A stretch of DNA of 64,000 nt from Chryseobacterium sp. RU37D. Lineage in GTDB: Bacteria > Bacteroidota > Bacteroidia > Flavobacteriales > Weeksellaceae. This document shows positions 45,140 through 54,399 of the stretch, in pieces. Made by a program: the position numbers and the translations under genes. Each line of letters opens with the position of its first letter. The stretch's first letter is position 1. The stretch lies in the NCBI RefSeq assembly GCF_900156075.1, contig NZ_FTMM01000013.1:25617-89616 (forward strand), written 5' to 3'. The notes below the pieces were generated by a model, which ran no database searches, had not been told where the DNA came from, and saw nothing but the letters and a program-made list of their open reading frames with translations.

Positions 45140-46300
45140 TTAAAGCTGTTTTAATAATTTTTCTGTATCAGTAGTATCTTCGCCTGATTTTTTTGCCAGC
45201 TCTATAGATTTTTCGGCCCATATTTTTGCATTCTTTTTATTTCCTGTTTTATTATACAGGTTGGCAAGAGTATCTGTATTGGCATAGTTTTCATTTTTCT
45301 TTACAGACTCCTGAGCCCACGTAATTGCTTTTTCCAGGGAAGATTTTGTACTTACATTTTCAAAGAAATTCCATGCTATAGAATTCAGTTCTTCAGAGCT
45401 TAGGGCCGATGTGTCCTTGTAAAGTTCAAGGGTCAGTTTTTCGTATGTCGGAAGATCTTTATCTTTTAATGCTCTGCCGGCTTTTATTTTTTTCAGGATC
45501 TTTTCAGCTTCATCTTTCGTTAAAAACTTTTGAGCTTCAGTCATGAAATAGCCATCGTTCCATATTTTTGTATTAGCATTGTAAGATTTTTCAAAAATAC
45601 TGTTGATCTTGATATTCTTATCAAAACCGTCATACTTCTCTGCAGGCAGAATTTTTGTGATCTCTGCTTTCTTAGACTGGAAAGTTTTATACAAAGGGCT
45701 GCTCGTATTTTTTATTACGGAAAGCAGCATTTGCACATCTTCTCTGTCTAATTCAGTTTTTGCGCTAAAGTAACGATCCAAAACTTTTTCTGCAAATTCA
45801 GAGTCGCTGTAGATGGTAAGGCTGGCAAGGTTTTTCAGGAATTCCGGATCCTTTTCACCGTTTTCAAACTTCTGTTTTAGTGCTGTTAATCTTTTGCTTG
45901 GGTCACCCGCGTCTTTTGCAAACTGGATGAAGTCTTTTTCTTCCACATATCCTAATGTTCTGTGTACCAGCTCTCCGTTTCCGTCTACAAATAAATAAGT
46001 AGGGAAGGCTTTTACGTTATATTTTTTAGCAATATCGATACCTTCGCCTTTTTCCATATCGATTTTTGCATTAATGAAATTGGCATTGTAATAATCTCCT
46101 ACGGACTGCATTGGAAAGATATTCTTAGACATTAGCTTGCACGGCCCGCACCATGTTGTATATGCATCGATGAAAACGAGTTTATTTTCTTTTTTAGCCT
46201 TTGCTAAAATTGTTGTGAAATTTGAATCTTCAAATTTTATTCCTTGTGCGAGAGCCAATGCTCCGATGAAAAGGAAGGAGAATATTGATGTTTTTTTCAT
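45140..46300 (-). CDS. secreted thioredoxin-like protein, copy 1
   Basis: The 386-residue protein has a signal peptide (LFIGALALAQ) and a thioredoxin domain at about 20-130 with the active site YTTWCGPCKLM (Cys51 and Cys54) and cis-Pro in VKAFPTYLFVDGNG. The rest is helical (about 150-386) and resembles tetratricopeptide-like repeats near the C-terminus (AWNFFENVSTKSSLEKAITWAQESVK, TLANLYNKTGNKKNAKIWAEKSIEL). It probably reduces or isomerises disulfides or carries redox equivalents in the periplasm; partner unknown. It is a tandem paralogue of the next gene and has its own terminator. Confidence 0.85.
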   Translation of the reverse strand: MKKTSIFSFLFIGALALAQGIKFEDSNFTTILAKAKKENKLVFIDAYTTWCGPCKLMSKNIFPMQSVGDYYNANFINAKIDMEKGEGIDIAKKYNVKAFPTYLFVDGNGELVHRTLGYVEEKDFIQFAKDAGDPSKRLTALKQKFENGEKDPEFLKNLASLTIYSDSEFAEKVLDRYFSAKTELDREDVQMLLSVIKNTSSPLYKTFQSKKAEITKILPAEKYDGFDKNIKINSIFEKSYNANTKIWNDGYFMTEAQKFLTKDEAEKILKKIKAGRALKDKDLPTYEKLTLELYKDTSALSSEELNSIAWNFFENVSTKSSLEKAITWAQESVKKNENYANTDTLANLYNKTGNKKNAKIWAEKSIELAKKSGEDTTDTEKLLKQL

Positions 46301-46421
46301 AATATTTTAATAGGTTACAAATGTAATGATTAAGTTGAGATATAAGTCTTCGTTGTATAAAATTAGTTACAGTATATCTTTAATTATTTTTTACGGATAG
46401 TTTAGGTAAAATGATGATAAA

Positions 46422-46446
46422 AAAAACCGCACTAATTGCGGTTTTT
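46422..46446. terminator. bidirectional hairpin in the thioredoxin intergenic region
   Basis: AAAAACCGCA and TGCGGTTTTT (46422-46431, 46437-46446) with a 5-base loop. It follows the small lipoprotein remnant on the minus strand. Confidence 0.85.
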
Positions 46447-46450
46447 ATAT

Positions 46451-46556
46451 TTATTTGATTTTTATAGTATTGGTTTTCATCTTTAAATACTTCTCTTTTT
46501 TCTGAGAGCAGCTGCCTAAAAAAAGCGAAAGAAGCGGCTATCCATAGTTTTTTCAT
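46451..46556 (-). pseudogene. tiny lipoprotein gene broken by one extra T
   Basis: A minus-strand frame starts at 46556 with MKKLWIAASFAF and then meets a run of seven T. Read with six T, it continues LGSCSQKKEKYLKMKTNTI and stops at 46453 after 34 codons, giving a perfect lipobox LGSC and a hairpin terminator just behind. Read with seven, the frame loses the lipobox and runs on. It looks like a very small lipoprotein, too short for most gene finders, disabled by a single-base slip in the T tract, or a sequence error there. No function is known. Confidence 0.5.
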
Positions 46557-46667
46557 AATATTATTTTACATATTTGTGTTAATCAAATATAAGGAATTAA
46601 TTAAAAATTTATTATAAAAAAACCTGCAAAAAATAATTCTGCGGAAAATAGTTTATGCTTAGTAAAT

Positions 46668-47834
46668 TTATTTAAGGGTTTCTAAAAGCTCTTGGATTTC
46701 AGATACATCATCAGGAGCTTCAGTTTTTGCTTTTTCTATGGCTTTTTCAGCGAATGTTTTGGCGCTAGCCTTGTCACCTGTTTTATTGTAAAGTTTTGCT
46801 AATGTATAATCATTCATAAAAACAGGCATTTTAGTGTTTGACTCTTTAGCCCAGAGAATAGCCTTTTCCAGTGTAGACTTTGTGGTAATGTCGCTGTTTG
46901 CAACCATGCTTGCAACATATCCTAAATCAGAAGGGTTTGCTTTTGTATAATCTTTATATTTTTCAAAAATTACTTTTTCAAAAGTTGCATAATCTTTTGT
47001 TTGGTATGCAATTTCTGTTTTTAGCTCCAGAAGTTGTTTATTGGCTTCTTCCTTACCAACAACTTTCTCCATTTCATCCATATAGTATTTTTCATCTAAT
47101 GTATTATTTGATTTATTATATGCCTTTGCCTTTATTCCTCTTATTTTGATACCCTTATCAAAGCTATTATAATCTTCTTCAGAAACGGCTTTTAAAAATA
47201 CAGCCTTTTTATTTTGAAATACCTGGTATAAAGGATCTCCAGTACCTTTAATATTCATTGCTAAATTAAAAAAATCACTTTTGGTAATATTAGGATTTAC
47301 TGTGTAATAACGATCTAAAACTCTTTGTTTTAAACTTATATCACCAGTAATTTCAGCCAGTTTTTTCAAAAATTCAGGATCTTTTTCTCCTTTTTCAAAT
47401 CTTTTTGTAAATGCGGTAATTTGTTTAGAAGGGTCTAAGGCGTCTTTACCAAATTGGATAAAGTCCGGTTCTTCCATATAAGAATTTGCTGTATGCACTA
47501 TATTACCATCACCATCCAGAAAAAGATACGTAGGGTATTGTACGATTTTATACTTTTTAGCAATAGAAGGGCCCTCGCCTTTTTCCATATCAAATTTTGC
47601 GTTAACAAAATTAGTATTGTAGTAATCACCAACAGTCTGCAGGGGGAAGATTTTTTTTACCATTAATTTGCAGGGTGCACACCATGAAGTATAGCCATCA
47701 ATAAATACAAGTTTGTTTTCTTTTTTGGCTTTGGCAAGTATATCAGAAAGTTTACCTTCTTCGAATTTGATACCTTGTCCGAAAATAGCTGAGCTTACAG
47801 CAATGGTAGCTGTTAATAAGATTTTTTTTATCAT
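46668..47834 (-). CDS. secreted thioredoxin-like protein, copy 2
   Basis: The start MIKKILLTATIAVSSAIFGQ gives a signal peptide; the 23 codons before it do not. The 388 residues have the same plan as copy 1. The active site is SWCAPCKLMVKKIFPL (CAPC instead of CGPC), cis-Pro lies in IVQYPTYLFLDGDG, and the helical C-terminal part has the same end (TLAKLYNKTGDKASAKTFAEKAIEKAK). The two genes lie about 370 bases apart with the small lipoprotein remnant and hairpin between, so they are separate units that arose by duplication. Confidence 0.85.
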   Translation of the reverse strand: MIKKILLTATIAVSSAIFGQGIKFEEGKLSDILAKAKKENKLVFIDGYTSWCAPCKLMVKKIFPLQTVGDYYNTNFVNAKFDMEKGEGPSIAKKYKIVQYPTYLFLDGDGNIVHTANSYMEEPDFIQFGKDALDPSKQITAFTKRFEKGEKDPEFLKKLAEITGDISLKQRVLDRYYTVNPNITKSDFFNLAMNIKGTGDPLYQVFQNKKAVFLKAVSEEDYNSFDKGIKIRGIKAKAYNKSNNTLDEKYYMDEMEKVVGKEEANKQLLELKTEIAYQTKDYATFEKVIFEKYKDYTKANPSDLGYVASMVANSDITTKSTLEKAILWAKESNTKMPVFMNDYTLAKLYNKTGDKASAKTFAEKAIEKAKTEAPDDVSEIQELLETLK

Positions 47835-47895
47835 TTTTTTTGTTTTTACTATTGCAAATTTAGATAAATATTGAATATGATGAAATATATATATA

Positions 47896-47930
47896 AAATC
47901 CACAGAACTTTCATCTGTGGATTTTCCATT
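47896..47930 (-). terminator. hairpin upstream of thioredoxin copy 2
   Basis: AAATCCACAGA and TCTGTGGATTT (about 47896-47906, 47914-47924) form an 11-bp stem. It lies well downstream of pruA on the same strand and may be a second terminator. The 47835-48124 interval holds no gene. Confidence 0.6.
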
Positions 47931-48061
47931 TTTAAGTTAAACTTTATATTTACTTAACAGATGCTGAGGCTGCGAATCTGCATTCATCCCGATACTATTA
48001 GAATTTGTCGTTTTTTGTAATCATTGCTAAATGATGATAAATTTGATTAAAATCCGTTAAT

Positions 48062-48091
48062 AAAATAAAAATCCCGGAATTATCCAGGACT
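48062..48091 (-). terminator. pruA terminator
   Basis: On the minus strand AGTCCTGG and CCGGGATT form an 8-bp stem (with G-U pairs) followed by a T-rich tail, 33 bases after pruA. Confidence 0.65.
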
Positions 48092-48124
48092 TATTTATTA
48101 ATCAAGGCAATAATTACTCATATA

Positions 48125-49750
48125 TTACCCAAGATATGGATATTTATAATCTTTAGGAGAAACAAATGTTTCTTTGATACTTCTTACAGACGTCCATCTC
48201 AATAAGTTCATTTTAGAACCGGCCTTATCATTGGTTCCCGAAGCTCTTCCACCTCCGAAAGGCTGCTGTCCTACCACGGCGCCAGTTGGTTTGTCATTAA
48301 TATAGAAGTTTCCTGAAGCATTTTCCAAAGCTTTGAAAGCTTCATTAACAGCATAACGATCTTGTGCAAAAACAGAACCCGTTAATGAATAAGGTGAAGT
48401 AGAATCAACCAGTTTCAAAGTTTCTTTCCAGTCTTTGTCTTCATAAACATAGACAGACAAGATCGGCCCGAAAATTTCTTCCACCATGCTTTCATAATGA
48501 GGATTGGTAGTCTCAATCACGGTAGGGTGCACAAACCATCCTTTAGAATTATCGCATTTTCCTCCTATTACTACTTCAGCCTCTCCTGAAGCATTGGCTC
48601 TGTCGATATATCCTTTACATTTTTCGAAAGAATTTGTATCGATTACGGCATTTACAAAATTCGAAGGATCTTCCGGAGAACCTATTTTTATCGAGTTAAT
48701 TTGGGTTTCCATTACTTTTTTTATATCAGCCCAAAGAGATTTAGGAATATAGGCCCTTGAAGCAGCAGAGCATTTTTGTCCCTGATATTCGAAAGAACCT
48801 CTTACTAGTGCGGTAGCCACAGCTTCTACATTAGCAGAAGGATGTGCAATTACGAAATCTTTTCCGCCTGTTTCCCCAACAATTCTTGGATATGTTCTGT
48901 AGTTGTGGATATTATCCCCGATCATTTTCCACATTCCCTGGAAAACTCTGGTAGAACCTGTAAAATGAAGCCCTGCAAAATCAGGATGGGCCAAAACTTT
49001 CTCTGCCGTATCTTTCCCGTCAGTGAAAATCATGTTAATAACCCCCGCAGGAAGCCCCGCTTCAATTAAAACATCCATGATTACTTTAGCTGAATATATT
49101 TGTTTATCAGACGGTTTCCAAACCACTACGTTTCCAAGCATGGCCATACAAGTTGGCAGGTTTCCGGAAATCGCGGTAAAGTTAAAAGGAGTTACTGCAA
49201 AACAAAACCCTTCTAATGGTCTGTATTCCACACGGTTCCAGATTCCGGAATCAGAAACTGGCTGCTCAGAATACATTTCCGTCATGAATTCTACATTGAA
49301 TCTTAGGAAATCAATAAACTCGCAGGCAGAATCAATCTCCGCCTGATGGACATTCTTAGACTGCCCGATCATTGTCGCTGCATTGATTACGTCTCTGTAA
49401 GGGCCTGCTAAAAGGTCAGCTGCCTTTAAGAAAATAGCTGCACGCTGTTCCCAGCCGAGCTCATTCCATTCTTTTTTTGCTGCCAGTGCCGCATTGATAG
49501 CATCGTCCACATGCTGCATCGTACCCTGATAGTAAAACCCGAAATCATGGCCGTGATCCTGAGGGGACTGAAGCTGCACTTTGTTATCCGTTTTTACTTC
49601 TTTTCCGTTGATAATCATTGGAATTTCCACTTTTTCAGCCCACATTTTTTTGTATTGAGCGATAAGACTTTTCACTTCCGGAGTTCCCGGTGCATAAGAA
49701 TTTACCGGTTCATTTACTGCAAATGGTACTTGCGAAATTGCTTTAGACAT
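48125..49750 (-). CDS. pruA: L-glutamate gamma-semialdehyde dehydrogenase
   Basis: This is the aldehyde dehydrogenase of proline degradation, making glutamate from delta-1-pyrroline-5-carboxylate. The 541 residues have the NAD-binding fold with FAVTPFNFTAISGNLPTC, the catalytic Glu in IVGETGGKDFVIAH and catalytic Cys in FEYQGQKCSAASRAY, and the QQPFGGGRASGTNDKAG end typical of the P5C dehydrogenase branch. It is a single-function enzyme; proline dehydrogenase (PutA part) must be elsewhere. It is transcribed alone. Confidence 0.96.
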   Translation of the reverse strand: MSKAISQVPFAVNEPVNSYAPGTPEVKSLIAQYKKMWAEKVEIPMIINGKEVKTDNKVQLQSPQDHGHDFGFYYQGTMQHVDDAINAALAAKKEWNELGWEQRAAIFLKAADLLAGPYRDVINAATMIGQSKNVHQAEIDSACEFIDFLRFNVEFMTEMYSEQPVSDSGIWNRVEYRPLEGFCFAVTPFNFTAISGNLPTCMAMLGNVVVWKPSDKQIYSAKVIMDVLIEAGLPAGVINMIFTDGKDTAEKVLAHPDFAGLHFTGSTRVFQGMWKMIGDNIHNYRTYPRIVGETGGKDFVIAHPSANVEAVATALVRGSFEYQGQKCSAASRAYIPKSLWADIKKVMETQINSIKIGSPEDPSNFVNAVIDTNSFEKCKGYIDRANASGEAEVVIGGKCDNSKGWFVHPTVIETTNPHYESMVEEIFGPILSVYVYEDKDWKETLKLVDSTSPYSLTGSVFAQDRYAVNEAFKALENASGNFYINDKPTGAVVGQQPFGGGRASGTNDKAGSKMNLLRWTSVRSIKETFVSPKDYKYPYLG

Positions 49751-49788
49751 ATTATGTTGTATTATTTTATTTATTATATGTTGGTATA

Positions 49789-49796
49789 CAAATTTA
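49789..49796 (-). promoter_or_regulatory. -7 promoter box of pruA
   Basis: TAAATTTG on the minus strand fits TAnnTTTG, 38 bases before the ATG; TTTG-rich sequence lies about 16 bases further upstream. Confidence 0.6.
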
Positions 49797-50146
49797 CGAT
49801 AATTAAGGCAAACAAAAAACTGCAGATACTTCTTGTAAAAATAAACTTGTTATTATTTTGATCTTAGTATTAGTTTTAAGGAAGATTAATTTTCTATCAA
49901 CCACGACTTTTATTCTTATTATTTAAATTACTGATGAAAAATATAATATTTAAAATGTAAAATAAAATATTAATTACGCATTAATTGATATTTTGTTTTA
50001 ATTGCTATGTTTTGATAATGAGTAGATTAATTTGATATTAATTTGAAAATAAGATAAATTTTGTCCCGATTTTGAACATTTTAAATGTCTTTTTTGATAC
50101 TATACATTTTTCCAATGTTCTAAATTTACACTGTTACAATGATGAT
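49797..50146. other. AT-rich intergenic region
   Basis: About 350 bases between the pruA promoter and the small secreted protein gene, with no credible frame and no hairpin seen. Confidence 0.4.
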
Positions 50147-50509
50147 ATGAAAAAGAGATTCTTATTGTTTTCTTTTGTTTTGTTTTTCGCAACTTTATGT
50201 GCCGGTCTTTTGGCGCATGAAGGGAAAAGCAGTTCATATCAAGATGTTTCTTTCAAGGAGCACTTTCTACAGAAATCTAATCATCAGGACCCATCAGAAG
50301 TTTACGCTGTTTCAGATCTTTCGGATATACAGGACTCCAATGATCTTGAAAAAGTAAAATTTGATTATTCAGTATTAGAACAAGAGTGGCTGAAGCATTT
50401 CTTTGCCGGTTTTTCTTTTAAGGCATCGGTTACAGCTATTCAAAGCCATGTTCATATTTCTACACCGCGATATATTTTGTATCATTCACTGCAGGTTGCG
50501 GGCTGCTAA
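50147..50509 (+). CDS. small secreted protein upstream of urease
   Basis: The start MKKRFLLFSFVLFFATLCAG gives a signal peptide; the 25 codons before it are not signal-like. The mature part of about 100 residues is acidic (DVSFKEHF, DLSDIQDSNDLEKVKFD) with several His (KHFFAGF, QSHVHIST) and a C-terminal Cys. No family was recognised. It precedes ureA by 136 bases on the same strand. The His residues near urease raise the thought of a metal link, but this is speculative. Confidence 0.55.
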   Translation: MKKRFLLFSFVLFFATLCAGLLAHEGKSSSYQDVSFKEHFLQKSNHQDPSEVYAVSDLSDIQDSNDLEKVKFDYSVLEQEWLKHFFAGFSFKASVTAIQSHVHISTPRYILYHSLQVAGC

Positions 50510-50585
50510 TCTATAACTTATAATTAAAGAATTCAGATTTGTAAATCTCTGCAGATCTACATGATTCCTTATCTTTTTTTGAATC

Positions 50586-50593
50586 TATTTTTG
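50586..50593 (+). promoter_or_regulatory. possible -7 promoter box of the urease operon
   Basis: TATTTTTG matches TAnnTTTG and lies 52 bases before the ureA ATG; no -33 partner at standard spacing was seen. Confidence 0.4.
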
Positions 50594-50645
50594 CCTTATC
50601 CAATAAGACAGACTATAAGGTATGTTCAATCTTAAATAAAAAAAT

Positions 50646-50948
50646 ATGCATCTAACACCAAGAGAAACTGAAAAACTCATGCTTTTTATGGCAGGAGAGC
50701 TGGCTCTAAAAAGAAAAGCCAGAGGTCTTAAACTAAATTATCCGGAATCGGTAGCATTAATCAGCCATTTCCTGCTGGAAGGAGCCAGAGATGGAAAAAA
50801 AGTAGCTGAACTTATGCAGGAAGGAGCCAATCTTCTTACCAGAGAAGACGTAATGCCCGGAGTAGCCGAAATGATCCATGACGTTCAGATCGAGGCTACT
50901 TTCCCGGACGGAACTAAGCTTGTAACCGTACATAACCCAATCCGCTAA
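50646..50948 (+). CDS. ureA: urease gamma subunit
   Basis: The 100 residues match UreA throughout: [55 protein letters not shown] and [21 protein letters not shown]. With UreB and UreC it forms the nickel enzyme that hydrolyses urea to ammonia and carbamate. It is the first gene of the urease operon, 12 bases before ureB. Confidence 0.97.
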   Translation: MHLTPRETEKLMLFMAGELALKRKARGLKLNYPESVALISHFLLEGARDGKKVAELMQEGANLLTREDVMPGVAEMIHDVQIEATFPDGTKLVTVHNPIR

Positions 50949-50960
50949 ATACCAATTATC

Positions 50961-51419
50961 ATGACACCAGAAGAATATTCAAAACAGCAAAGTGCGGCCA
51001 ATAATGAATTGGAGAATCTTGAAGTAAAAAAAGCAGAAATAAACCGTAATGTAATTCCAGGGGAAATTTTTGTAAAAGAAGGAACAATCATCTGCAATGA
51101 AGGCAGGGAAACAGTAAAAATTAAAGTGACAAATACAGGAGACAGACCAATTCAGGTAGGATCGCACTTTCATTTTTTTGAAGTAAACAAAGCCATGAGC
51201 TTTGACCGCGAAAAGGCTTTTGGAAAAAGGCTGAATATTGTGGCAAGCACTGCCGTACGTTTCGAGCCGGGCGAAGAAAAAGAAGTGGAATTGGTAGAAA
51301 TAGGAGGGAGTAAAGTGGCAAGAGGATTCAATAATCTTGTGGATGGTACGGTAAGCTCCGATGAACAGAAAAAAGCTAGCCTTTCAAAAGCAGAACAATT
51401 AAACTTTAAAAACCAATAA
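50961..51419 (+). CDS. ureB: urease beta subunit
   Basis: The core [35 protein letters not shown] and [22 protein letters not shown] is UreB. At 152 residues it is longer than most single UreB proteins (about 100-125). About 30 charged residues come before the core ([20 protein letters not shown]) and a tail of about 25 follows. Such extensions occur in Bacteroidota ureases. It lies between ureA and ureC, one base before the latter. Confidence 0.96.
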   Translation: MTPEEYSKQQSAANNELENLEVKKAEINRNVIPGEIFVKEGTIICNEGRETVKIKVTNTGDRPIQVGSHFHFFEVNKAMSFDREKAFGKRLNIVASTAVRFEPGEEKEVELVEIGGSKVARGFNNLVDGTVSSDEQKKASLSKAEQLNFKNQ

Positions 51420-51420
51420 G

Positions 51421-53142
51421 ATGAGCTTAAACGTAGATAGAAAACAATATGCCAATATACTAGGCCCTACCGCAGGAGATAAAATAAGACTCGGCGACAC
51501 CGAAATTATCATCGAAATCGAAAAAGATTTCACCCATTACGGCGACGAGGCTGTTTTCGGAGGCGGAAAAACCGTTCGTGACGGGATGGGGCAGAACGTT
51601 ACGGCAAAAAGAAACGAGGGTGTTCTTGACCTTTGCATCACCGGTGCCGTAATCATTGATCACTGGGGGATTGTAAAAGCAGATATCGGGATCAAAGACG
51701 GTAAAATTGTAGGTATAGGAAAAGCCGGAAATCCTGATACTATGGATGGGGTAACACCAAACATGATTATCGGGGCTTCTACGGAGGTTCACGGCGGTAA
51801 AGGCTACATCGTGACAGCAGGAGGTATTGATACCCATATTCATTACATCTGCCCGCAGCAGATTGAAACTTCTCTCTACAGTGGGATCACCACTATGATC
51901 GGAGGCGGAACAGGTCCCAATGACGGAACCAATGCCACAACCGTTACACCGGGAAAGTTCAATATGCAGAAAATGCTGGAAGCTGCTGAAGAATACCCTA
52001 TGAATTTAGGTTTTTTCGGAAAAGGAAACTGCTCAGCTGAGGAGCCGATTGAAGAACAAGTGGAAGCAGGAGCTTTAGGGGTAAAAATTCATGAAGATTG
52101 GGGGGCAACCCCGGCGGTCATTGATGCAGCGTTAAAAGTTGCGGATAAATATGACGTCCAGGTTGCGATTCATACTGATACTCTGAATGAAGGAGGATTT
52201 TTGGAGGACACGATGAGAGCGATTAACGGCAGGGTAATCCATACTTTCCACACGGAAGGAGCGGGTGGTGGCCACGCGCCGGACATTATCAAGGCTGCCA
52301 TGTATCCAAACGTGCTTCCGGCTTCCACGAATCCTACCCGACCTTACACGGTAAATACTATTGATGAGCATTTGGATATGCTGATGGTTTGCCACCATTT
52401 AAGTAAAAATATTCCTGAAGATGTGGCATTTGCAGATTCCAGAATCCGTCCGGAAACTATTGCGGCGGAGGATATTCTGCATGATATGGGTGTTTTCAGT
52501 ATCATGAGCTCAGATTCCCAGGCGATGGGAAGACCGGGGGAAGTGATTACAAGAACCTGGCAGACCGCAAGCAAAATGAAAGATCAAAGAGGAACTTTAG
52601 AAGAAGATCAACATTCTGATAATGATAACTACCGTGCAAAAAGATATGTAGCAAAATACACGATCAATCCCGCTATTGCGCACGGAATTTCAGAATATGT
52701 AGGCTCTGTTGAAAAGGGAAAATTAGCAGATTTAGTGATCTGGAAACCTGCATTATTTGGAGTAAAACCCGAAATGATCGTAAAAGGAGGCTTTGTGATC
52801 GCAGCAAAAATGGGTGACCCGAATGCTTCCATACCAACACCACAGCCTGTGATTTACAGAAATATGTTCGGAGCACACGGAAAGGCCAAATATGGAACCT
52901 GCGCCAACTTCGTTTCACAAATTTCTATCGATAACGGAACGATTGCAGAATACAAATTAGAAAAGATGATTCTTCCGGTAAAAAATTGCAGAAATATTTC
53001 TAAAAAAGATCTTATTCACAACGATAAAACTCCACTAATTGAAGTGAATCCTGAAAACTACAAAGTAACAGTTGATGGTGAATATGTCACTTGTGAGCCG
53101 GCTAGCAAACTGCCTTTAACACAGTTATATTACCTGTTCTAA
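51421..53142 (+). CDS. ureC: urease alpha subunit
   Basis: UreC holds the two-nickel active site. The 573 residues contain all expected parts. Metal His lie in [12 protein letters not shown], the carbamylated Lys in [15 protein letters not shown], further ligands in AIHTDTLNE and [15 protein letters not shown], the flap Cys/His in [11 protein letters not shown] and the Asp ligand in [11 protein letters not shown]. The protein is intact. A strong hairpin follows, separating the structural from the accessory genes. Confidence 0.98.
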   Translation: MSLNVDRKQYANILGPTAGDKIRLGDTEIIIEIEKDFTHYGDEAVFGGGKTVRDGMGQNVTAKRNEGVLDLCITGAVIIDHWGIVKADIGIKDGKIVGIGKAGNPDTMDGVTPNMIIGASTEVHGGKGYIVTAGGIDTHIHYICPQQIETSLYSGITTMIGGGTGPNDGTNATTVTPGKFNMQKMLEAAEEYPMNLGFFGKGNCSAEEPIEEQVEAGALGVKIHEDWGATPAVIDAALKVADKYDVQVAIHTDTLNEGGFLEDTMRAINGRVIHTFHTEGAGGGHAPDIIKAAMYPNVLPASTNPTRPYTVNTIDEHLDMLMVCHHLSKNIPEDVAFADSRIRPETIAAEDILHDMGVFSIMSSDSQAMGRPGEVITRTWQTASKMKDQRGTLEEDQHSDNDNYRAKRYVAKYTINPAIAHGISEYVGSVEKGKLADLVIWKPALFGVKPEMIVKGGFVIAAKMGDPNASIPTPQPVIYRNMFGAHGKAKYGTCANFVSQISIDNGTIAEYKLEKMILPVKNCRNISKKDLIHNDKTPLIEVNPENYKVTVDGEYVTCEPASKLPLTQLYYLF

Positions 53143-53159
53143 GATAAATCTTATTAATA

Positions 53160-53196
53160 AAATCTAACAGGTTTCAAAAACCTGTTAGATTTATTT
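53160..53196 (+). terminator. strong hairpin after ureC
   Basis: AAATCTAACAGGTTT and its complement (53160-53174, 53178-53192) form a perfect 15-bp stem with a CAA loop and T-rich tail. It may terminate part of the ureABC transcripts and so lower the level of accessory proteins. Confidence 0.8.
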
Positions 53197-53252
53197 TAAC
53201 AACAAAAAGATTATCAGGCAACATTTAAAACAATTATAGAACTAAGTTTAAA

Positions 53253-53900
53253 ATGAAATATTTAAATAAAATAGTTTTTTCTATTGCTATAGCCGGAATG
53301 TTTTTGCTTTCAGGAAACTTAAATGCTCAGTTTTTAGGAGGAATGAGGGTGAAAAATGATGAATCCGGGCCAAAAGGACAGTTTATGGTCTATGGCTCCC
53401 TAGATTATTCGAAACTAACGACTCCGTCAGGCAGCAGCAGTACGGTTTCAAGCGCACCAATAGGATTGGGGTATTTTTTTAACAATAATGATGCAGCCGG
53501 AATTAATTATGCTTATATGCAAAATTCTGTAGATCATGGTGTTGTATATAAACAAAATGAGGCCGGTATATGGTACAGCCCATCTGTGATGCTCGGAAAA
53601 TATTTTGTGCTTATCGGTCAGATTGATGCTCATTATGTCTGGGGACAGCAATTGTCATCAGCAATGTCATCGATGGAAAACTTCAACGGATACCGTCTTC
53701 GGGCCTATCCTTTAATAGGAATACTTTTAGGTGGAGGCTGGGCTTTAAAATTCAAATTTGCAGAACTTTCCATGCTTCAGACTAAAACAAAGCAGGAGGG
53801 ATGGACAAAGAATTTTGTTGCCGGAATCAGCGGATCAACCTTTGGAGTAGGGATTTCTAAAAACTTTGATTTCAGAAAAAAGATAAAAAATGATAATTAA
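53253..53900 (+). CDS. outer-membrane beta-barrel protein in the urease operon
   Basis: The 215-residue protein has a signal peptide (AIAGMFLLSGNLNAQ) and alternating beta strands (GQFMVYGSLDYSKL, SAPIGLGYFFNNNDAAGINYAYM, YFVLIGQIDAHYVWG, GWALKFKFAELSML, FVAGISGSTFGVGISKNFDF), a small barrel of the OmpW/OmpA-like type. It overlaps ureE by 11 bases, so it is truly part of the operon. An OM protein among urease accessory genes is unusual. It could be a pore for urea or metal, but no homologue with a known role was recognised. Confidence 0.75.
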   Translation: MKYLNKIVFSIAIAGMFLLSGNLNAQFLGGMRVKNDESGPKGQFMVYGSLDYSKLTTPSGSSSTVSSAPIGLGYFFNNNDAAGINYAYMQNSVDHGVVYKQNEAGIWYSPSVMLGKYFVLIGQIDAHYVWGQQLSSAMSSMENFNGYRLRAYPLIGILLGGGWALKFKFAELSMLQTKTKQEGWTKNFVAGISGSTFGVGISKNFDFRKKIKNDN

Positions 53901-54399
53901 CCAGATAATAGGTAATCTATCCGAATATCCTACTCAAAAACCCATTGATTATCTGGATCTTGAATGGTTTGAAACCACAAAAAGAATTCAGCGGAAAAAA
54001 ACCAGGCTTGGGGCGGATATTGCCATAAAATTCCTGAAGGAAGGACAACGATTGAGGGAAGGAGATATCCTTTTTGAAGATGAAATGAAAATAATTGCCA
54101 TCAACGTCCTGGAAACTGAAGCCATCGTAATGTCCCCGAAATCCCTGCTGGAAATGGGAACGGTCTGTTATGAAATCGGGAATAAGCATATTCCGCTCTT
54201 TATTCAGGAGGATAAAGTTTTACTTCCATTCGAAATGCCGATGTTCAGATGGCTGGAAGCAAGCGGCTTCAAACCGGAAAAACAATTTGTAAAGCTTTTA
54301 AACCTTTTAAAATCCAATGTGGAACCGCATGGGCACGGAAGTTTAGGCTCAACAATTTTTACTAAAATCTTAAAAATGGCAGCCCCAAAAGATGAATAG
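53890..54399 (+). CDS. ureE: urease accessory protein UreE
   Basis: UreE binds nickel and delivers it to the UreG-containing complex. The 169 residues show the N-terminal peptide-binding domain (RKKTRLGADIAIKFLKEGQRLREGDIL) and the metal-binding domain (MGTVCYEIGNKHIPLFIQEDKVLLPFE). A short C-terminal His motif EPHGHGS is present; it is far less His-rich than the tail of Klebsiella UreE. It overlaps both neighbours (11 and 8 bases). Confidence 0.93.
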   Translation: MIINQIIGNLSEYPTQKPIDYLDLEWFETTKRIQRKKTRLGADIAIKFLKEGQRLREGDILFEDEMKIIAINVLETEAIVMSPKSLLEMGTVCYEIGNKHIPLFIQEDKVLLPFEMPMFRWLEASGFKPEKQFVKLLNLLKSNVEPHGHGSLGSTIFTKILKMAAPKDE

